A DNA stretch of 9,753 nt from Holdemanella sp. MSK.7.32 (GCF_024460475.1 NZ_JANFYN010000063.1:1-9753); one strand, 5' to 3'. Shown: positions 1-7,812, numbered from the stretch's first letter. Notes: a model not told the origin generated them from the sequence alone. Numbers and translations: made by a program.

Positions 1-66
1 CATTACCCTATGTAATCTTATAGCGTATCTAGACCCCAACTATTTTTATATAGTCCTTTTTAATAC

Positions 67-97
67 AAAAAAGCTGTGGGGTTATTCCACAGCTTTT
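67..97 (-). terminator. Intrinsic terminator of the ABC transporter operon
   Basis: Read on the minus strand, an 11-bp stem (arms 87-97 and 69-79, core AAAGCTGTGG / CCACAGCTTT) with a 7-nt loop is followed by a run of six T. The upstream arm lies inside the last codons of the permease gene, and its stop codon (82-84) is in the loop region, so termination is tightly fused to the gene end. On the plus strand the T-run is only four long, so leftward termination should dominate. Confidence 0.9.
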
Positions 98-3000
98 AAT
101 GATTCAACCATTTGAATGTTATTTAATTTTTTATGCATGCACAAATTGATAATCGCATTGAAACCAATTGTCAACACAAAACTAATCACATAAGATATTG
201 AATTGATTGTTCTACCAAACATAATATCATCCATTTCAGCTAAGTTCATAATCAAGTGATGTAATCCAACACCAATTACTAAACCAATCAATGAACCTAA
301 AATGGTTAGTAGAACGGTTTCACGATTGATATATGCATCTACTTCTTTTCTTGTAAAACCAAGAACTTTAATTGTTGCAATCTCACGTTTTCTTTCAGAA
401 ATATTAACATTGCTTAGATTGTATAAAACTACAAATGCAAGACATGCTGCTGAAATAACAAGTACAACAACGATATAGGAAATACTACTAATCATGTCTT
501 TAAAGTTTTTTTGTAGAGATGAATAGAAAGTTACACTCTGAACACCGTCAATATTCATAATTTTATTACCTAAATTACGTTCAAACTTCTTAGTTGTCTT
601 TTTAGATTTAATCAAGTAAGTGTGCGATGTCTTCGCCTTGGTATTCCAACTATCATACAAAGCTTTGCTGACATATATATGATGACCAACATAATTTGTA
701 AATACACCTTTGATTTTAGCTTTAATAACTTTATTATTGGCATCTTTAAATGTAATCATGTCTCCAGCCTTTTTATTCAATTTAGTAGCCATTTTTTGAG
801 ATATTAATACTGAAGAATCATCAATATCAAACTCTTTGTTACCGTTAAATAAAGTACAGAAATCTTTGAATTTATCATCATTTGAAATAATATGGACCGT
901 AGTAGAAATGTCTTTATTGTCAATCTTCGTAGTTACTGCAAGATGATCTTCCTCATATACTTCTTTAACACCCTTTAAAGAATGGATTTGAGATGTCATT
1001 TCACTTGATTTGGCTGAAATTGTGGCATCATAGTGATAGATGACATTATATTGTTGATTTACAATATCAGAAATACTATCGTTAATACCAAAGCCAGCTA
1101 CTAATAAGGCAGAACATCCTGCAATTCCTATAATTGTCATGAAGAATCGTTTTTTATAACGGAAAATATTTCTTGCGGTTACCTTCTGTAAGAAAGACAA
1201 TCGTTTCCATATAAATGGAATTTTTTCAAGCATAATTTTCTTACCGGCTTTTGCAGCTTTAGGACGCATTAACTGACTAGGCATTTCAATTAATTCACTA
1301 TAAATAGAATATAGTGTGGCTAGTAAAGTAATACCAGTTACAGAGCCACTGGCTAATAAGATAAGACCAGGCTGGAATAAAAAATGAATTTTTTCAATGT
1401 TATATAAAGTGTTCCAAGCATTAAAGATGACAGTTGGGAACAAATACATTCCTAAAGAACATCCTAAAATAGATCCTAAAACACTTGCACTAAATGCATA
1501 GATTATATATTTAAATGCAATTTGACTTTTTGAATAACCAAGAGCTTTTAAAGTTCCCATTTCATTTCTTTGTTCATCAACCATTCTTGTCATCGTTGTC
1601 ATGCAAACTAGAGCAGCCACTAAGAAGAAGAATACAGGGAATACTTTCGCAATACCGTCCATACGATCTGCACAAGCACCATAATCACGATAAGAATAAT
1701 GGGAGTCACGATTTAAAACAATCCATTTACCTTCCATCTTATCAATTTCTTCTTGTGCCTCATTTATTTCTCTTAATGCATCGTGTTTTCGAACATTAAA
1801 CTCTGCTTTAGATAGTGCTAGCTTTTCCATGTTTGAATTTATTTCATTTTTGGCATCTTGAATTTTGGATACTCCATCCTCATATTGAGATTCACCATTT
1901 ATTAAATTAACATAGGCACTGTTTAATTGATTTTTTGCATTTAATAACTGATTTAACTGAGATTGTAATTCAGCCTTTTTTGCGACACCTGCTTGGATTT
2001 GGTCAATCGCATCCTGAAGTTGTGGTATAGCCGCTTCTAACTCAGCTTTTTTAGCTATTGTACTGTCAATTTCAGCGATTTTTCCTTGCAGATATACTTT
2101 TCCATTGTTTAGGTTTTCAATTACTTTATTCTTTATAGCTTCAGATGATTCATCTGTAGTAGGCGTGTTTTGAGCCTTTTCAATTGAGATGTCTATCAAA
2201 TCAATAGAATCTTGAATCATTTTACGTTGCATATTAAGATCATCCATTGCTGCATTAATTTGATTCAAACCATTTTCAGCTTGTTCTTTCTGAGACAATA
2301 ACTCAGGAAGTTTTTGCTCACTCTCTTCAATTTGAGCAATCGCATTTTGTAAAGTAGGAATATTATCTAATAATTGTAAATTTGCATAATATTCATTCCA
2401 CCCTTGATCAATTTGATTTTTAGAATTCTGAAGCTTAATTTCATTACTTTGAATCTCTGCAAGACCCGAATCAATCTTATCTTGAGCATCATTTAATTTA
2501 TTTTCTGCATCATTCAATTCATCGTTTGCTTCCTGCTTTTTTTCATCTAATTCAGATTGATAAGACTGAATACGTACATCGATTTGTTTGTTTGCGATTT
2601 TTTTGATTCTTTTTAATACAGGATCAACAACATCAAAATATGCATCGCTATAACAATCTAATTCTTTAGCACCCTTAACACAAACATCAACTTCTGTATA
2701 ATAATCCTTTAAAACATTTGAATTTTGTATATATATAAAAGAGTTTACCGTTCCTGATCCAATATTACTTGATCCTTTCTCATAAGATAAGTAATTCGGA
2801 TTATAACAAGTACCTACAATTTTATATTTTGTGTTTTTCAAGGAGTTAGATAAAGCTTCATCTGTACCACTCTGTAATTTGATTGTATCTCCAATATGGA
2901 AAGTACCATATAATTTATTTGTAGCAGAACTAGCCTCAATCAAACACTCATTTTCTCTTTCAGGCATTCTTCCTTCGACTACACGGATCTTATTCATCTT

Positions 3001-3339
3001 TTGATCAATCTCATAAGAAATGACTTTAATGACCATTTGTGTAGAATCAATCTGAGACAATGTATCCATTGAAAAGTTTGGCTGTACGGATTTGACACCT
3101 TTTAATTTTTGAATGGCCTTTACATCTTTCTTGGTAAGTCCCAAAGTAGAATAGATTTGTATATCTTGAACATTATATGTATCAAAATACATATCGGCAC
3201 TGTTTTTCATATCCGGTGCACTCGCTTTAATGCCGGCAAAGAATGCCACACCTATTGCGACAATACAAAGGATAGATAGAAAACGTCCGAGGGAGATTTT
3301 AATTTCACGGAAAATATCTTTTAAATAAGAAGAAGGCAT
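82..3339 (-). CDS. MacB/FtsX-type ABC transporter permease with long coiled-coil insertion
   Basis: This 1085-residue membrane protein is probably the permease partner of the ATPase encoded just upstream. One predicted membrane helix at about 20-38 is followed by an extracytoplasmic region. Within that lies a long Gln/Asn/Glu/Lys/Ala-rich heptad-like stretch (about 258-540), predicted coiled coil, with repeated units such as IPxLQxAIxQI at 327 and 438. Next come three helices of a first FtsX domain (about 565-583, 611-637, 655-680), with the cytoplasmic coupling motif EMGTLKALGYS. A fifth helix follows at about 732-750, then a second extracytoplasmic domain (about 760-945). The second FtsX domain (about 953-975, 1008-1031, 1047-1066) has the matching motif EIATIKVLGFT. 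This is the 4+4 helix layout of duplicated type VII (mechanotransmission) transporters. The start codon is 1 nt past the ATPase stop with only a weak SD, which suggests translational coupling. The substrate cannot be read from sequence. Such systems export lipids or peptides, or act on the envelope without transport. Confidence 0.9.
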   Translation of the reverse strand: MPSSYLKDIFREIKISLGRFLSILCIVAIGVAFFAGIKASAPDMKNSADMYFDTYNVQDIQIYSTLGLTKKDVKAIQKLKGVKSVQPNFSMDTLSQIDSTQMVIKVISYEIDQKMNKIRVVEGRMPERENECLIEASSATNKLYGTFHIGDTIKLQSGTDEALSNSLKNTKYKIVGTCYNPNYLSYEKGSSNIGSGTVNSFIYIQNSNVLKDYYTEVDVCVKGAKELDCYSDAYFDVVDPVLKRIKKIANKQIDVRIQSYQSELDEKKQEANDELNDAENKLNDAQDKIDSGLAEIQSNEIKLQNSKNQIDQGWNEYYANLQLLDNIPTLQNAIAQIEESEQKLPELLSQKEQAENGLNQINAAMDDLNMQRKMIQDSIDLIDISIEKAQNTPTTDESSEAIKNKVIENLNNGKVYLQGKIAEIDSTIAKKAELEAAIPQLQDAIDQIQAGVAKKAELQSQLNQLLNAKNQLNSAYVNLINGESQYEDGVSKIQDAKNEINSNMEKLALSKAEFNVRKHDALREINEAQEEIDKMEGKWIVLNRDSHYSYRDYGACADRMDGIAKVFPVFFFLVAALVCMTTMTRMVDEQRNEMGTLKALGYSKSQIAFKYIIYAFSASVLGSILGCSLGMYLFPTVIFNAWNTLYNIEKIHFLFQPGLILLASGSVTGITLLATLYSIYSELIEMPSQLMRPKAAKAGKKIMLEKIPFIWKRLSFLQKVTARNIFRYKKRFFMTIIGIAGCSALLVAGFGINDSISDIVNQQYNVIYHYDATISAKSSEMTSQIHSLKGVKEVYEEDHLAVTTKIDNKDISTTVHIISNDDKFKDFCTLFNGNKEFDIDDSSVLISQKMATKLNKKAGDMITFKDANNKVIKAKIKGVFTNYVGHHIYVSKALYDSWNTKAKTSHTYLIKSKKTTKKFERNLGNKIMNIDGVQSVTFYSSLQKNFKDMISSISYIVVVLVISAACLAFVVLYNLSNVNISERKREIATIKVLGFTRKEVDAYINRETVLLTILGSLIGLVIGVGLHHLIMNLAEMDDIMFGRTINSISYVISFVLTIGFNAIINLCMHKKLNNIQMVESLKAVE

Positions 3340-3340
3340 A

Positions 3341-4045
3341 TTAATACTCTATGTCATTTACATCCATAGGATGCTCATTACATGTAATACTTTCAATTTT
3401 TCCACTACGAACTTTAATGACCTTATCTCCCATTGGTGTTAATGCTAAGTTGTGGGTAATAACTATAACAGTTTTATTTTGCGTTCTACACGTATCTTGT
3501 AAGACCTTAAGAACCTGCTTACCTGTTTGATAATCCAAGGCACCTGTGGGTTCATCACAAAGTAAAAGCTTTGGGTTTTTAGCTAATGCCCTTGCGATTG
3601 CAACACGCTGCTGCTCACCGCCAGAAAGCTGGCTAGGGAAGTTGAACATTCTATCTTTTAGCCCAACAAGTTCTATAGTTTCATCTATATCAAGTGGTTT
3701 CTTACAAATTTGTGTTGCAAGTTCAACATTTTCGCGAAGAGTAAGATTTTGAACTAGATTATAAAACTGGAAAACAAATCCAACATCATATCTTCTATAA
3801 AGTGTCATATCCTTTTCTTTATAAGAACTGATTTCACGACCATCTACAATGATTCTTCCTTCACTGACAGTATCCATTCCACCCAGTAGATTTAGGATAG
3901 TACTTTTACCAGCACCACTGGCTCCTGCGATAATCACAAACTCGCCTTGTTGTATTTCAAAACTCACATCATCTAACGCATGTATGTCGATTTCGCCCAT
4001 ATGATAAGTCTTTTTTACATTTTTAAAAGAAATGAAAGCGCTCAT
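3341..4045 (-). CDS. ABC transporter ATP-binding protein, LolD/MacB family
   Basis: This cytoplasmic ATPase is predicted to power the permease encoded directly downstream. It is 234 residues long, typical for a single LolD/MacB-type subunit. Visible motifs are Walker A GASGAGKST (41-49), Q-loop VFQFYNL (Gln93), signature LSGGEQQR (140-147), Walker B LLLCDEPTGA with Asp164 and Glu165, D-loop ALD, and H-loop His198. The start was set at the ATG at 4043-4045 and not at the in-frame GTG nine bases upstream, because that GTG lies within the SD (AGGTGA, 4051-4056), which is correctly spaced 5 nt from the ATG. The gene is first in a two-gene leftward operon, divergent from the FakB-like pair. All catalytic motifs are intact. 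The substrate is unknown. Confidence 0.95.
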   Translation of the reverse strand: MSAFISFKNVKKTYHMGEIDIHALDDVSFEIQQGEFVIIAGASGAGKSTILNLLGGMDTVSEGRIIVDGREISSYKEKDMTLYRRYDVGFVFQFYNLVQNLTLRENVELATQICKKPLDIDETIELVGLKDRMFNFPSQLSGGEQQRVAIARALAKNPKLLLCDEPTGALDYQTGKQVLKVLQDTCRTQNKTVIVITHNLALTPMGDKVIKVRSGKIESITCNEHPMDVNDIEY

Positions 4046-4063
4046 ACAAATCACCTCACACTA

Positions 4064-4072
4064 ATTATATCA
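4064..4072 (-). promoter_or_regulatory. Extended -10 promoter of the ABC operon
   Basis: On the minus strand the sequence reads TGATATAAT, a perfect TATAAT with an upstream TGn extension. It ends about 18 nt before the ATPase start codon. No good -35 lies 17 nt upstream (TATTAA at best), as is usual for extended -10 promoters. Transcription would begin close to 4057, giving a leader of about a dozen bases that holds little beyond the SD. Confidence 0.7.
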
Positions 4073-4077
4073 GACAT

Positions 4078-4106
4078 TTGAGAAAATTAATATTTCATGT
4101 TAGGAT
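4078..4106 (+). promoter_or_regulatory. Probable promoter of the FakB-like pair
   Basis: TTGAGA (4078-4083) is followed after 17 nt by TAGGAT (4101-4106), preceded by a TGT extension. The start of the first degV gene lies 30 nt further on, with a strong AGGAGG SD at 4125-4130. This promoter is arranged back to back with the ABC operon promoter. The -10 matches consensus at only 4 of 6 positions, so the call is moderate. Confidence 0.5.
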
Positions 4107-4136
4107 TAGGATGATTTCAAAAAAAGGAGGGTTTTA

Positions 4137-4997
4137 ATGAAGGTTCGAGTATTGACAGAAAGTGGTTGTGGATTAACCAAACAAGAAGCACAAGCGTTAG
4201 GAATTGATTTTTTACCTTTACAGGTTCAAATAGAAGATAAAACATATTTAGATGGGGTGAATTTAACCGTAGAAGAATTAAATTCATTCTTAGAAAGAGG
4301 CTTTATGCCTCAAACAAGCATGCCACCATTAGGCGATATTGAGTCTTTATTAGAATCATATAAAAATAATGGTATTACGGATGTTATTTTGATAACTCTA
4401 TCAAATGGATTATCAGGAACAAATCAGGCAATACAGGCATCTGGTAAATGGCATGGGGTTAAAATTCATACATTAGATATCTATACTACTTTAGGAGTGG
4501 AAAAATATTTGGTGTTATCAGCTCAAAAATTAGTTGAACAAGAAATACACCCAGAAGAAATCATTTCACGTTTAAAAGACAGCGTAGATCATTCACGTGG
4601 TTTTTTAATTCCAGAAGATTTAGATCATCTAGCTAAGGGAGGACGATTAACTCCAATGGCAGCTAAGCTTGCAGGAATGTTGAAAATTAAACCAATCTTG
4701 GAAGTATCTAAAAATACGGAAGGAAAAGTCGATGTTTTTGATAAAGTACGTACAATGTCCAAAGCTATTAAAAAAGCTGTTAAAGTGATTTCAAAAGATG
4801 CGAATGCACAAGATTATGAATTTTATGTATTAAACGGAGAAAATCAAGAAGGTACACAAATTGCGATAGATGAGCTACACGATGTGTTTGGTGAAGACAT
4901 TCAAATTCATACAGATCCAATGTATGCCGTTATTGCAGTACACACAGGATTAGGTGCTGTAGGCGTTCAATTTGTGAAAAAAGTAAAGGGGGCCTAG
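4137..4997 (+). CDS. DegV family fatty-acid-binding protein (FakB-like), first paralogue
   Basis: The protein is 286 residues, the usual DegV length. DegV/FakB proteins bind a single fatty acid and present it to the kinase FakA, giving acyl-phosphate for phospholipid synthesis. Family motifs are present and spaced as expected: TS (60-61) in the first loop, LSNGLSGT (88-95), DLDHLAKGGRLTP (161-173) with Arg170, and the C-terminal HTGLGAVG (269-276) with His269. The Ser/Thr, Arg and His positions correspond to the fatty-acid carboxylate-binding residues described for staphylococcal FakB. It contains a single cysteine (Cys11), unlike its neighbour. The start is supported by AGGAGG six bases upstream. 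It is first in a two-gene operon. FakA is not in this window. The acyl chain bound cannot be predicted. Confidence 0.92.
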   Translation: MKVRVLTESGCGLTKQEAQALGIDFLPLQVQIEDKTYLDGVNLTVEELNSFLERGFMPQTSMPPLGDIESLLESYKNNGITDVILITLSNGLSGTNQAIQASGKWHGVKIHTLDIYTTLGVEKYLVLSAQKLVEQEIHPEEIISRLKDSVDHSRGFLIPEDLDHLAKGGRLTPMAAKLAGMLKIKPILEVSKNTEGKVDVFDKVRTMSKAIKKAVKVISKDANAQDYEFYVLNGENQEGTQIAIDELHDVFGEDIQIHTDPMYAVIAVHTGLGAVGVQFVKKVKGA

Positions 4998-4999
4998 CC

Positions 5000-5854
5000 A
5001 TGAAGATTGCATTTGTGACGGATACCGGAACAGGCCAGCATCCAGACTATTGGAAAGAAAAAGGAATTTATTGTCTTCCATTACAAATTACTTGTGATGG
5101 TGAATCAAAAGATGAATATACCGAAATTACATATTCAGAAGTGATTCAAAAATTACATGAGAAAAAGGTTTTAAAAACATCTTTACCAAGTTTAGGCAAA
5201 ATTCAAGATTGTTTTGAAGAATTAAAAAATGAAGGATATGACACAATTTTTGCGGTTCCTATTTGTCGAGGATTATCCGGAACATTAGATTCTATGGAAA
5301 TGATTGCGAATCAATTAGAAATGAAATTTGTAGGTGTTGACTGTTATTGCACAGCGGTTGAACAAGGATGTATGATTGAGACAGCTAAAAAGATGTATGA
5401 AGCAAACATTCCAATTGATGAAATTATTAAAAAACTACAAAGCATTGCGGATAGTTGTGAAACTGTGTTGTTGTGTGATGATTTAGATCATATGAAACGT
5501 GGTGGAAGATTGACACCGATGGCTGCCGCATTAGGTGGTTTATTGAAAATCAAACCTATTTTGCATATTGGTAAAAGTACAAATGGAAGAGTGGATGTAT
5601 TAGATAAAGTACGTACAATGACACGTGCACAAGATCGTGTTATTAAGCACTTAAAAGAATTAAATGTAAATTCTGATTATACATTTATTGTTGCACATGT
5701 TGATGCATTAGAAGCAGCAAAAGAATATGCACAAAAGATTGAAAGCCAAATAGAAGGTGCTAAAGTAAAAGTAATCAATTTAGTAAGTGCAGTCGGAATT
5801 CATACGGGACTTGGCTGCTTAGCATTACAAGTGTTCAATGAAATGAAAGACTAG
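5000..5854 (+). CDS. DegV family fatty-acid-binding protein (FakB-like), second paralogue
   Basis: The protein is 284 residues and clearly paralogous to the preceding gene. Both share TSxPxLGxI near residue 60, GLSGT (91-95), GGRLTPMAA with Arg170, LKIKPIL, VDV and DKVRTM blocks, and a C-terminal HTGLG with His268. An 18-nt stretch is identical in the two genes (4740-4757 and 5603-5620). The start is 2 nt after the upstream stop, with a G-rich SD (AAAGGGGG) inside the end of the first gene, so the two are probably translated together. It carries ten cysteines (25, 32, 71, 89, 115, 117, 124, 153, 159, 273) against one in its partner, and the family Ser before GLSGT is replaced by Cys89-Arg90. 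It probably binds a different acyl chain from the first paralogue. That is inference. Confidence 0.92.
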   Translation: MKIAFVTDTGTGQHPDYWKEKGIYCLPLQITCDGESKDEYTEITYSEVIQKLHEKKVLKTSLPSLGKIQDCFEELKNEGYDTIFAVPICRGLSGTLDSMEMIANQLEMKFVGVDCYCTAVEQGCMIETAKKMYEANIPIDEIIKKLQSIADSCETVLLCDDLDHMKRGGRLTPMAAALGGLLKIKPILHIGKSTNGRVDVLDKVRTMTRAQDRVIKHLKELNVNSDYTFIVAHVDALEAAKEYAQKIESQIEGAKVKVINLVSAVGIHTGLGCLALQVFNEMKD

Positions 5855-5881
5855 AAGTATCAAGAATGATGCTTCTTTTTT
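5854..5881 (+). terminator. Intrinsic terminator of the FakB-like operon
   Basis: A 9-bp stem (GAAGTATCA 5854-5862 with TGATGCTTC 5867-5875, one G-T wobble, loop AGAA) is followed directly by six T. The first base of the stem is the last base of the TAG stop codon. It is clearly rightward. Confidence 0.92.
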
Positions 5882-5895
5882 CTTTTGCACTATAA

Positions 5896-5928
5896 GAAAA
5901 ACGCCTATATCCATTGGATAGGCGTTTC
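5896..5928 (-). terminator. Intrinsic terminator of ung
   Basis: On the minus strand a GC-rich stem (AAACGCCTATCC pairing with GGAT, a 2-nt bulge, then AGGCGTTT) is followed by TTTTT. The upstream arm encodes the last residues of Ung, and the stop codon (5905-5907) lies in the downstream arm. The plus-strand T-run is poor, so this serves the leftward gene. With the neighbouring rightward terminator it insulates the convergent pair. Confidence 0.85.
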
Positions 5929-6564
5929 ATTGTTTTTAATTAGATATTCATTCGCAAGCTTAAAATGATTGTTTCCAAAGAAACCTCGATAAGCACTTAA
6001 AGGACTTGGATGCGGACTTGTGAGAATTAAATGTTTTGGATTTGTTAGTAATTTCTTGGCTTGGATAGCCTTAGATCCCCATAATAAAAATACAACAGGG
6101 CCATCCTTTTCATTGATCCATCTTAAAGCTTCATTTGTAAAATTCTGCCAACCTTTATCTTGATGAGATAAAGGTTTATGCTCTTCAACTGTAAGGATAG
6201 TATTCATTAATAGTACTCCTTGTTTAGCCCAGTCGGTCAAATCACCCGTGCGATGTACAGGAGTTTGATACTCATTTTCTAGTTCTTTATACATGTTTTG
6301 TAAAGATGGAGGTAAAGGAAAGTTGCTTGGTACACTAAATGAGTAACCTTGAGCTTGTCCTGGACCATGATATGGATCTTGTCCTAAAATAACAACTTTT
6401 GTATCTTTTAAAGAAGTTGTTTTAAAGGCTGCAAAAATATTTTCTTTTGCAGGATAAATATTTTTTGTCTTATATTCCTTAGCTAAAAAATAGCGTAAAT
6501 TTAGTAAATAATCTTTTTGTATTTCTTGATCAAACAGTTGATCCCAGTCGTTATGCATAATCAT
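5905..6564 (-). CDS. ung: Uracil-DNA glycosylase, family 1
   Basis: Ung removes uracil from DNA by cleaving the N-glycosidic bond, which starts base excision repair. At 219 residues it matches the usual length of bacterial family 1 enzymes. Visible motifs are the water-activating loop GQDPYHG (61-67, Asp63 as general base), LLMNTILTV (118-126, Asn121 in the uracil pocket), SHxxxGW (133-139), VVFLLWG (157-163), and the DNA-intercalation loop HPSPLSAYRGFFG (185-197, catalytic His185). The frame stays open 30 codons upstream, but that would run across the start of the divergent folC gene, and the hydrophobic extension is not family-like. The ATG at 6562-6564, preceded by an AAGAAGTGA SD, was therefore chosen. 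An ATG two codons later (6556-6558) is also possible. Confidence 0.96.
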   Translation of the reverse strand: MIMHNDWDQLFDQEIQKDYLLNLRYFLAKEYKTKNIYPAKENIFAAFKTTSLKDTKVVILGQDPYHGPGQAQGYSFSVPSNFPLPPSLQNMYKELENEYQTPVHRTGDLTDWAKQGVLLMNTILTVEEHKPLSHQDKGWQNFTNEALRWINEKDGPVVFLLWGSKAIQAKKLLTNPKHLILTSPHPSPLSAYRGFFGNNHFKLANEYLIKNNETPIQWI

Positions 6565-6585
6565 GTGATTCACTTCTTTCTTTAG

Positions 6586-6594
6586 TGATATAAT
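6586..6594 (+). promoter_or_regulatory. Extended -10 promoter of folC, placed for a leaderless mRNA
   Basis: The sequence TGATATAAT combines a perfect -10 (6589-6594) with a TGn extension. Only six bases separate it from the folC ATG at 6601, so transcription should begin at or within a base or two of the start codon. No convincing -35 is seen. Confidence 0.65.
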
Positions 6595-6601
6595 AATACC
6601 A
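6593..6601 (-). promoter_or_regulatory. Extended -10 promoter of ung, overlapping the folC promoter
   Basis: On the minus strand TGGTATTAT reads as a TGn-extended -10 (TATTAT, 5 of 6). A start near 6586 would give a leader of about 22 nt that includes the ung SD (6570-6578). The hexamer overlaps the opposite-strand TATAAT of folC by two bases. The candidate is weaker than the folC promoter but is the best one in a 36-nt intergenic gap. Confidence 0.45.
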
Positions 6602-7761
6602 TGAATGTACAAGAGAAAATTAATAAAATGGAAAATTGTCGTGGAAAAAACCATGACCTATTAGAATTCAGACAATGGCTAACGGATGCAATGCCAAATC
6701 ATACAGCCTTAAAAAAGATTCAGGTAGCTGGTACAAACGGAAAGGGAAGTACTTCAATTTGGCTAAGAGATTTGTTGATGAGAAAAGGATATAAAGTAGG
6801 GGTTTTTACATCTCCACATTTGATTCATCATACAGAAAGAATACGCGTGAATGATACATGTATTACTTTAGCTGATTGGGAAAGAATCTATGATCAATAT
6901 GAAGAGTTATTCTTATTACATAAGATGACAATGTTTGAAATGGATCTATGGATGTCAATGGCTTATTTTATTGAACAACAAGTTGATTACTGCATTATTG
7001 AAGCTGGGATGGGTGGTCGTTTGGATGCGACAACAGCTTTGGATTATAAAGCCTGCTTAATTACTAATGTAGGACTTGATCATACGGAATATTTAGGGGA
7101 TACATTCGAACAAATCGCTTATGAAAAATCAGGTGTATTTAAACCAAATGTTCCTGCTCTGACAACCGAAGATAAACCGGAATGCCAAAAAGTAATGGAG
7201 CTTGTTGCAGATTATATGAAAACACCACTATGTTTTATTGATTGTCAAGAAACGGATGTATTGAGATGGAATGGTATGACATTTCATTTGAATCCACCAT
7301 TATATCAGGCTAAAAATTTATCTCTAGCATTAGAAACGTTGAATGTACTGGGAATTTGGCTCGAAGAAAATGAAATTCAACAAGTAATTGATCATTTTCA
7401 ATGGGCAGGCAGATATATGGTTCTTAGAAAAGATCCATTGGTTTTATTAGATGGAGCACACAATGTACATGGAATAACAGCGTTGACACAATCTTTGAAG
7501 GATTTTACAGGAAAGATTTATTTTTCGGTATTAAAAGAGAAGGACGCGCCACATATGATTGAATTACTTCAATCCATTAGTAAAGACATTACATTAGTAG
7601 AAATATCGAGTGCTCGTTTATATCCATTAGAAAAATTAGGGTATCCTATTATTACAGTAGATGAGTTGATCTCAAGACTTTTAGATACAAAAGAAGACAG
7701 TTTATTATGTGGTTCTCTATATTATGTAGGAGAAGTATTAGAAAAATGGGGCAATGTTTGA
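6601..7761 (+). CDS. folC: Folylpolyglutamate synthase (FolC family, possibly bifunctional)
   Basis: This ATP-dependent ligase adds glutamate to reduced folates, and in some bacteria also to dihydropteroate. Polyglutamylation keeps folates in the cell and suits them as cofactors. Visible features are P-loop GTNGKGST (44-51), FTSPHL (69-74), EAGMGGRLDAT (134-144), ITNVGLDH (154-161), YEKSG with Lys176 (the carbamylated lysine position of Mur ligases), and the C-terminal-domain LDGAHN (283-288). At 386 residues it is on the short side for the family. About 43 residues precede the P-loop, as in other FolC proteins, which supports the ATG at 6601. An in-frame stop at 6586-6588 rules out an earlier start, and the next ATG (6628) lacks a good SD. 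No SD precedes 6601. Whether it also has dihydrofolate synthase activity cannot be judged here. Confidence 0.93.
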   Translation: MNVQEKINKMENCRGKNHDLLEFRQWLTDAMPNHTALKKIQVAGTNGKGSTSIWLRDLLMRKGYKVGVFTSPHLIHHTERIRVNDTCITLADWERIYDQYEELFLLHKMTMFEMDLWMSMAYFIEQQVDYCIIEAGMGGRLDATTALDYKACLITNVGLDHTEYLGDTFEQIAYEKSGVFKPNVPALTTEDKPECQKVMELVADYMKTPLCFIDCQETDVLRWNGMTFHLNPPLYQAKNLSLALETLNVLGIWLEENEIQQVIDHFQWAGRYMVLRKDPLVLLDGAHNVHGITALTQSLKDFTGKIYFSVLKEKDAPHMIELLQSISKDITLVEISSARLYPLEKLGYPIITVDELISRLLDTKEDSLLCGSLYYVGEVLEKWGNV

Positions 7762-7786
7762 CACGCCCTATTTTAGCGCTTACAAT
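7758..7786 (+). promoter_or_regulatory. Near-consensus promoter of the marR gene
   Basis: TTGACA (7758-7763), an exact 17-nt spacer and TACAAT (7781-7786) form an 11-of-12 sigma-A match. The TGA stop codon of folC is the middle of the -35 hexamer. Transcription from about 7793 would leave a 20-nt leader with a modest GGAG SD. An 8-nt palindrome ACAATTGT overlaps the -10, but the inverted repeat seen before the downstream gene is not repeated here. Confidence 0.85.
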
Positions 7787-7812
7787 TGTTCTGCTGAGAC
7801 TGGAGCGATAAT

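Noticed and set aside
1..66. Possible gene end or RNA at the left edge
   Set aside because: The sequence is too short, shows no hairpin beyond the permease terminator, no tRNA-like arms and no convincing coding frame.
622..1799. Rightward open frames inside the permease gene
   Set aside because: They are opposite-strand frames within a well-supported coding region, with no SD or recognisable domains.
4046..4054. GTG start for the ABC ATPase three codons upstream
   Set aside because: The GTG is part of the SD (AGGTGA) that serves the ATG at 4043-4045. The three extra residues add nothing to the family domain.
4740..5620. 18-nt identical direct repeat (4740-4757 and 5603-5620) as a possible mobile-element or recombination scar
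   Set aside because: It encodes the same conserved DKVRTM block in two paralogous genes, so gene duplication and protein constraint explain it.
6565..6654. N-terminal extension of Ung by 30 residues up to an earlier ATG
   Set aside because: It would overlap the folC coding region, is hydrophobic and unlike the family N-terminus. The ATG at 6562-6564 has an SD and gives the normal family length.
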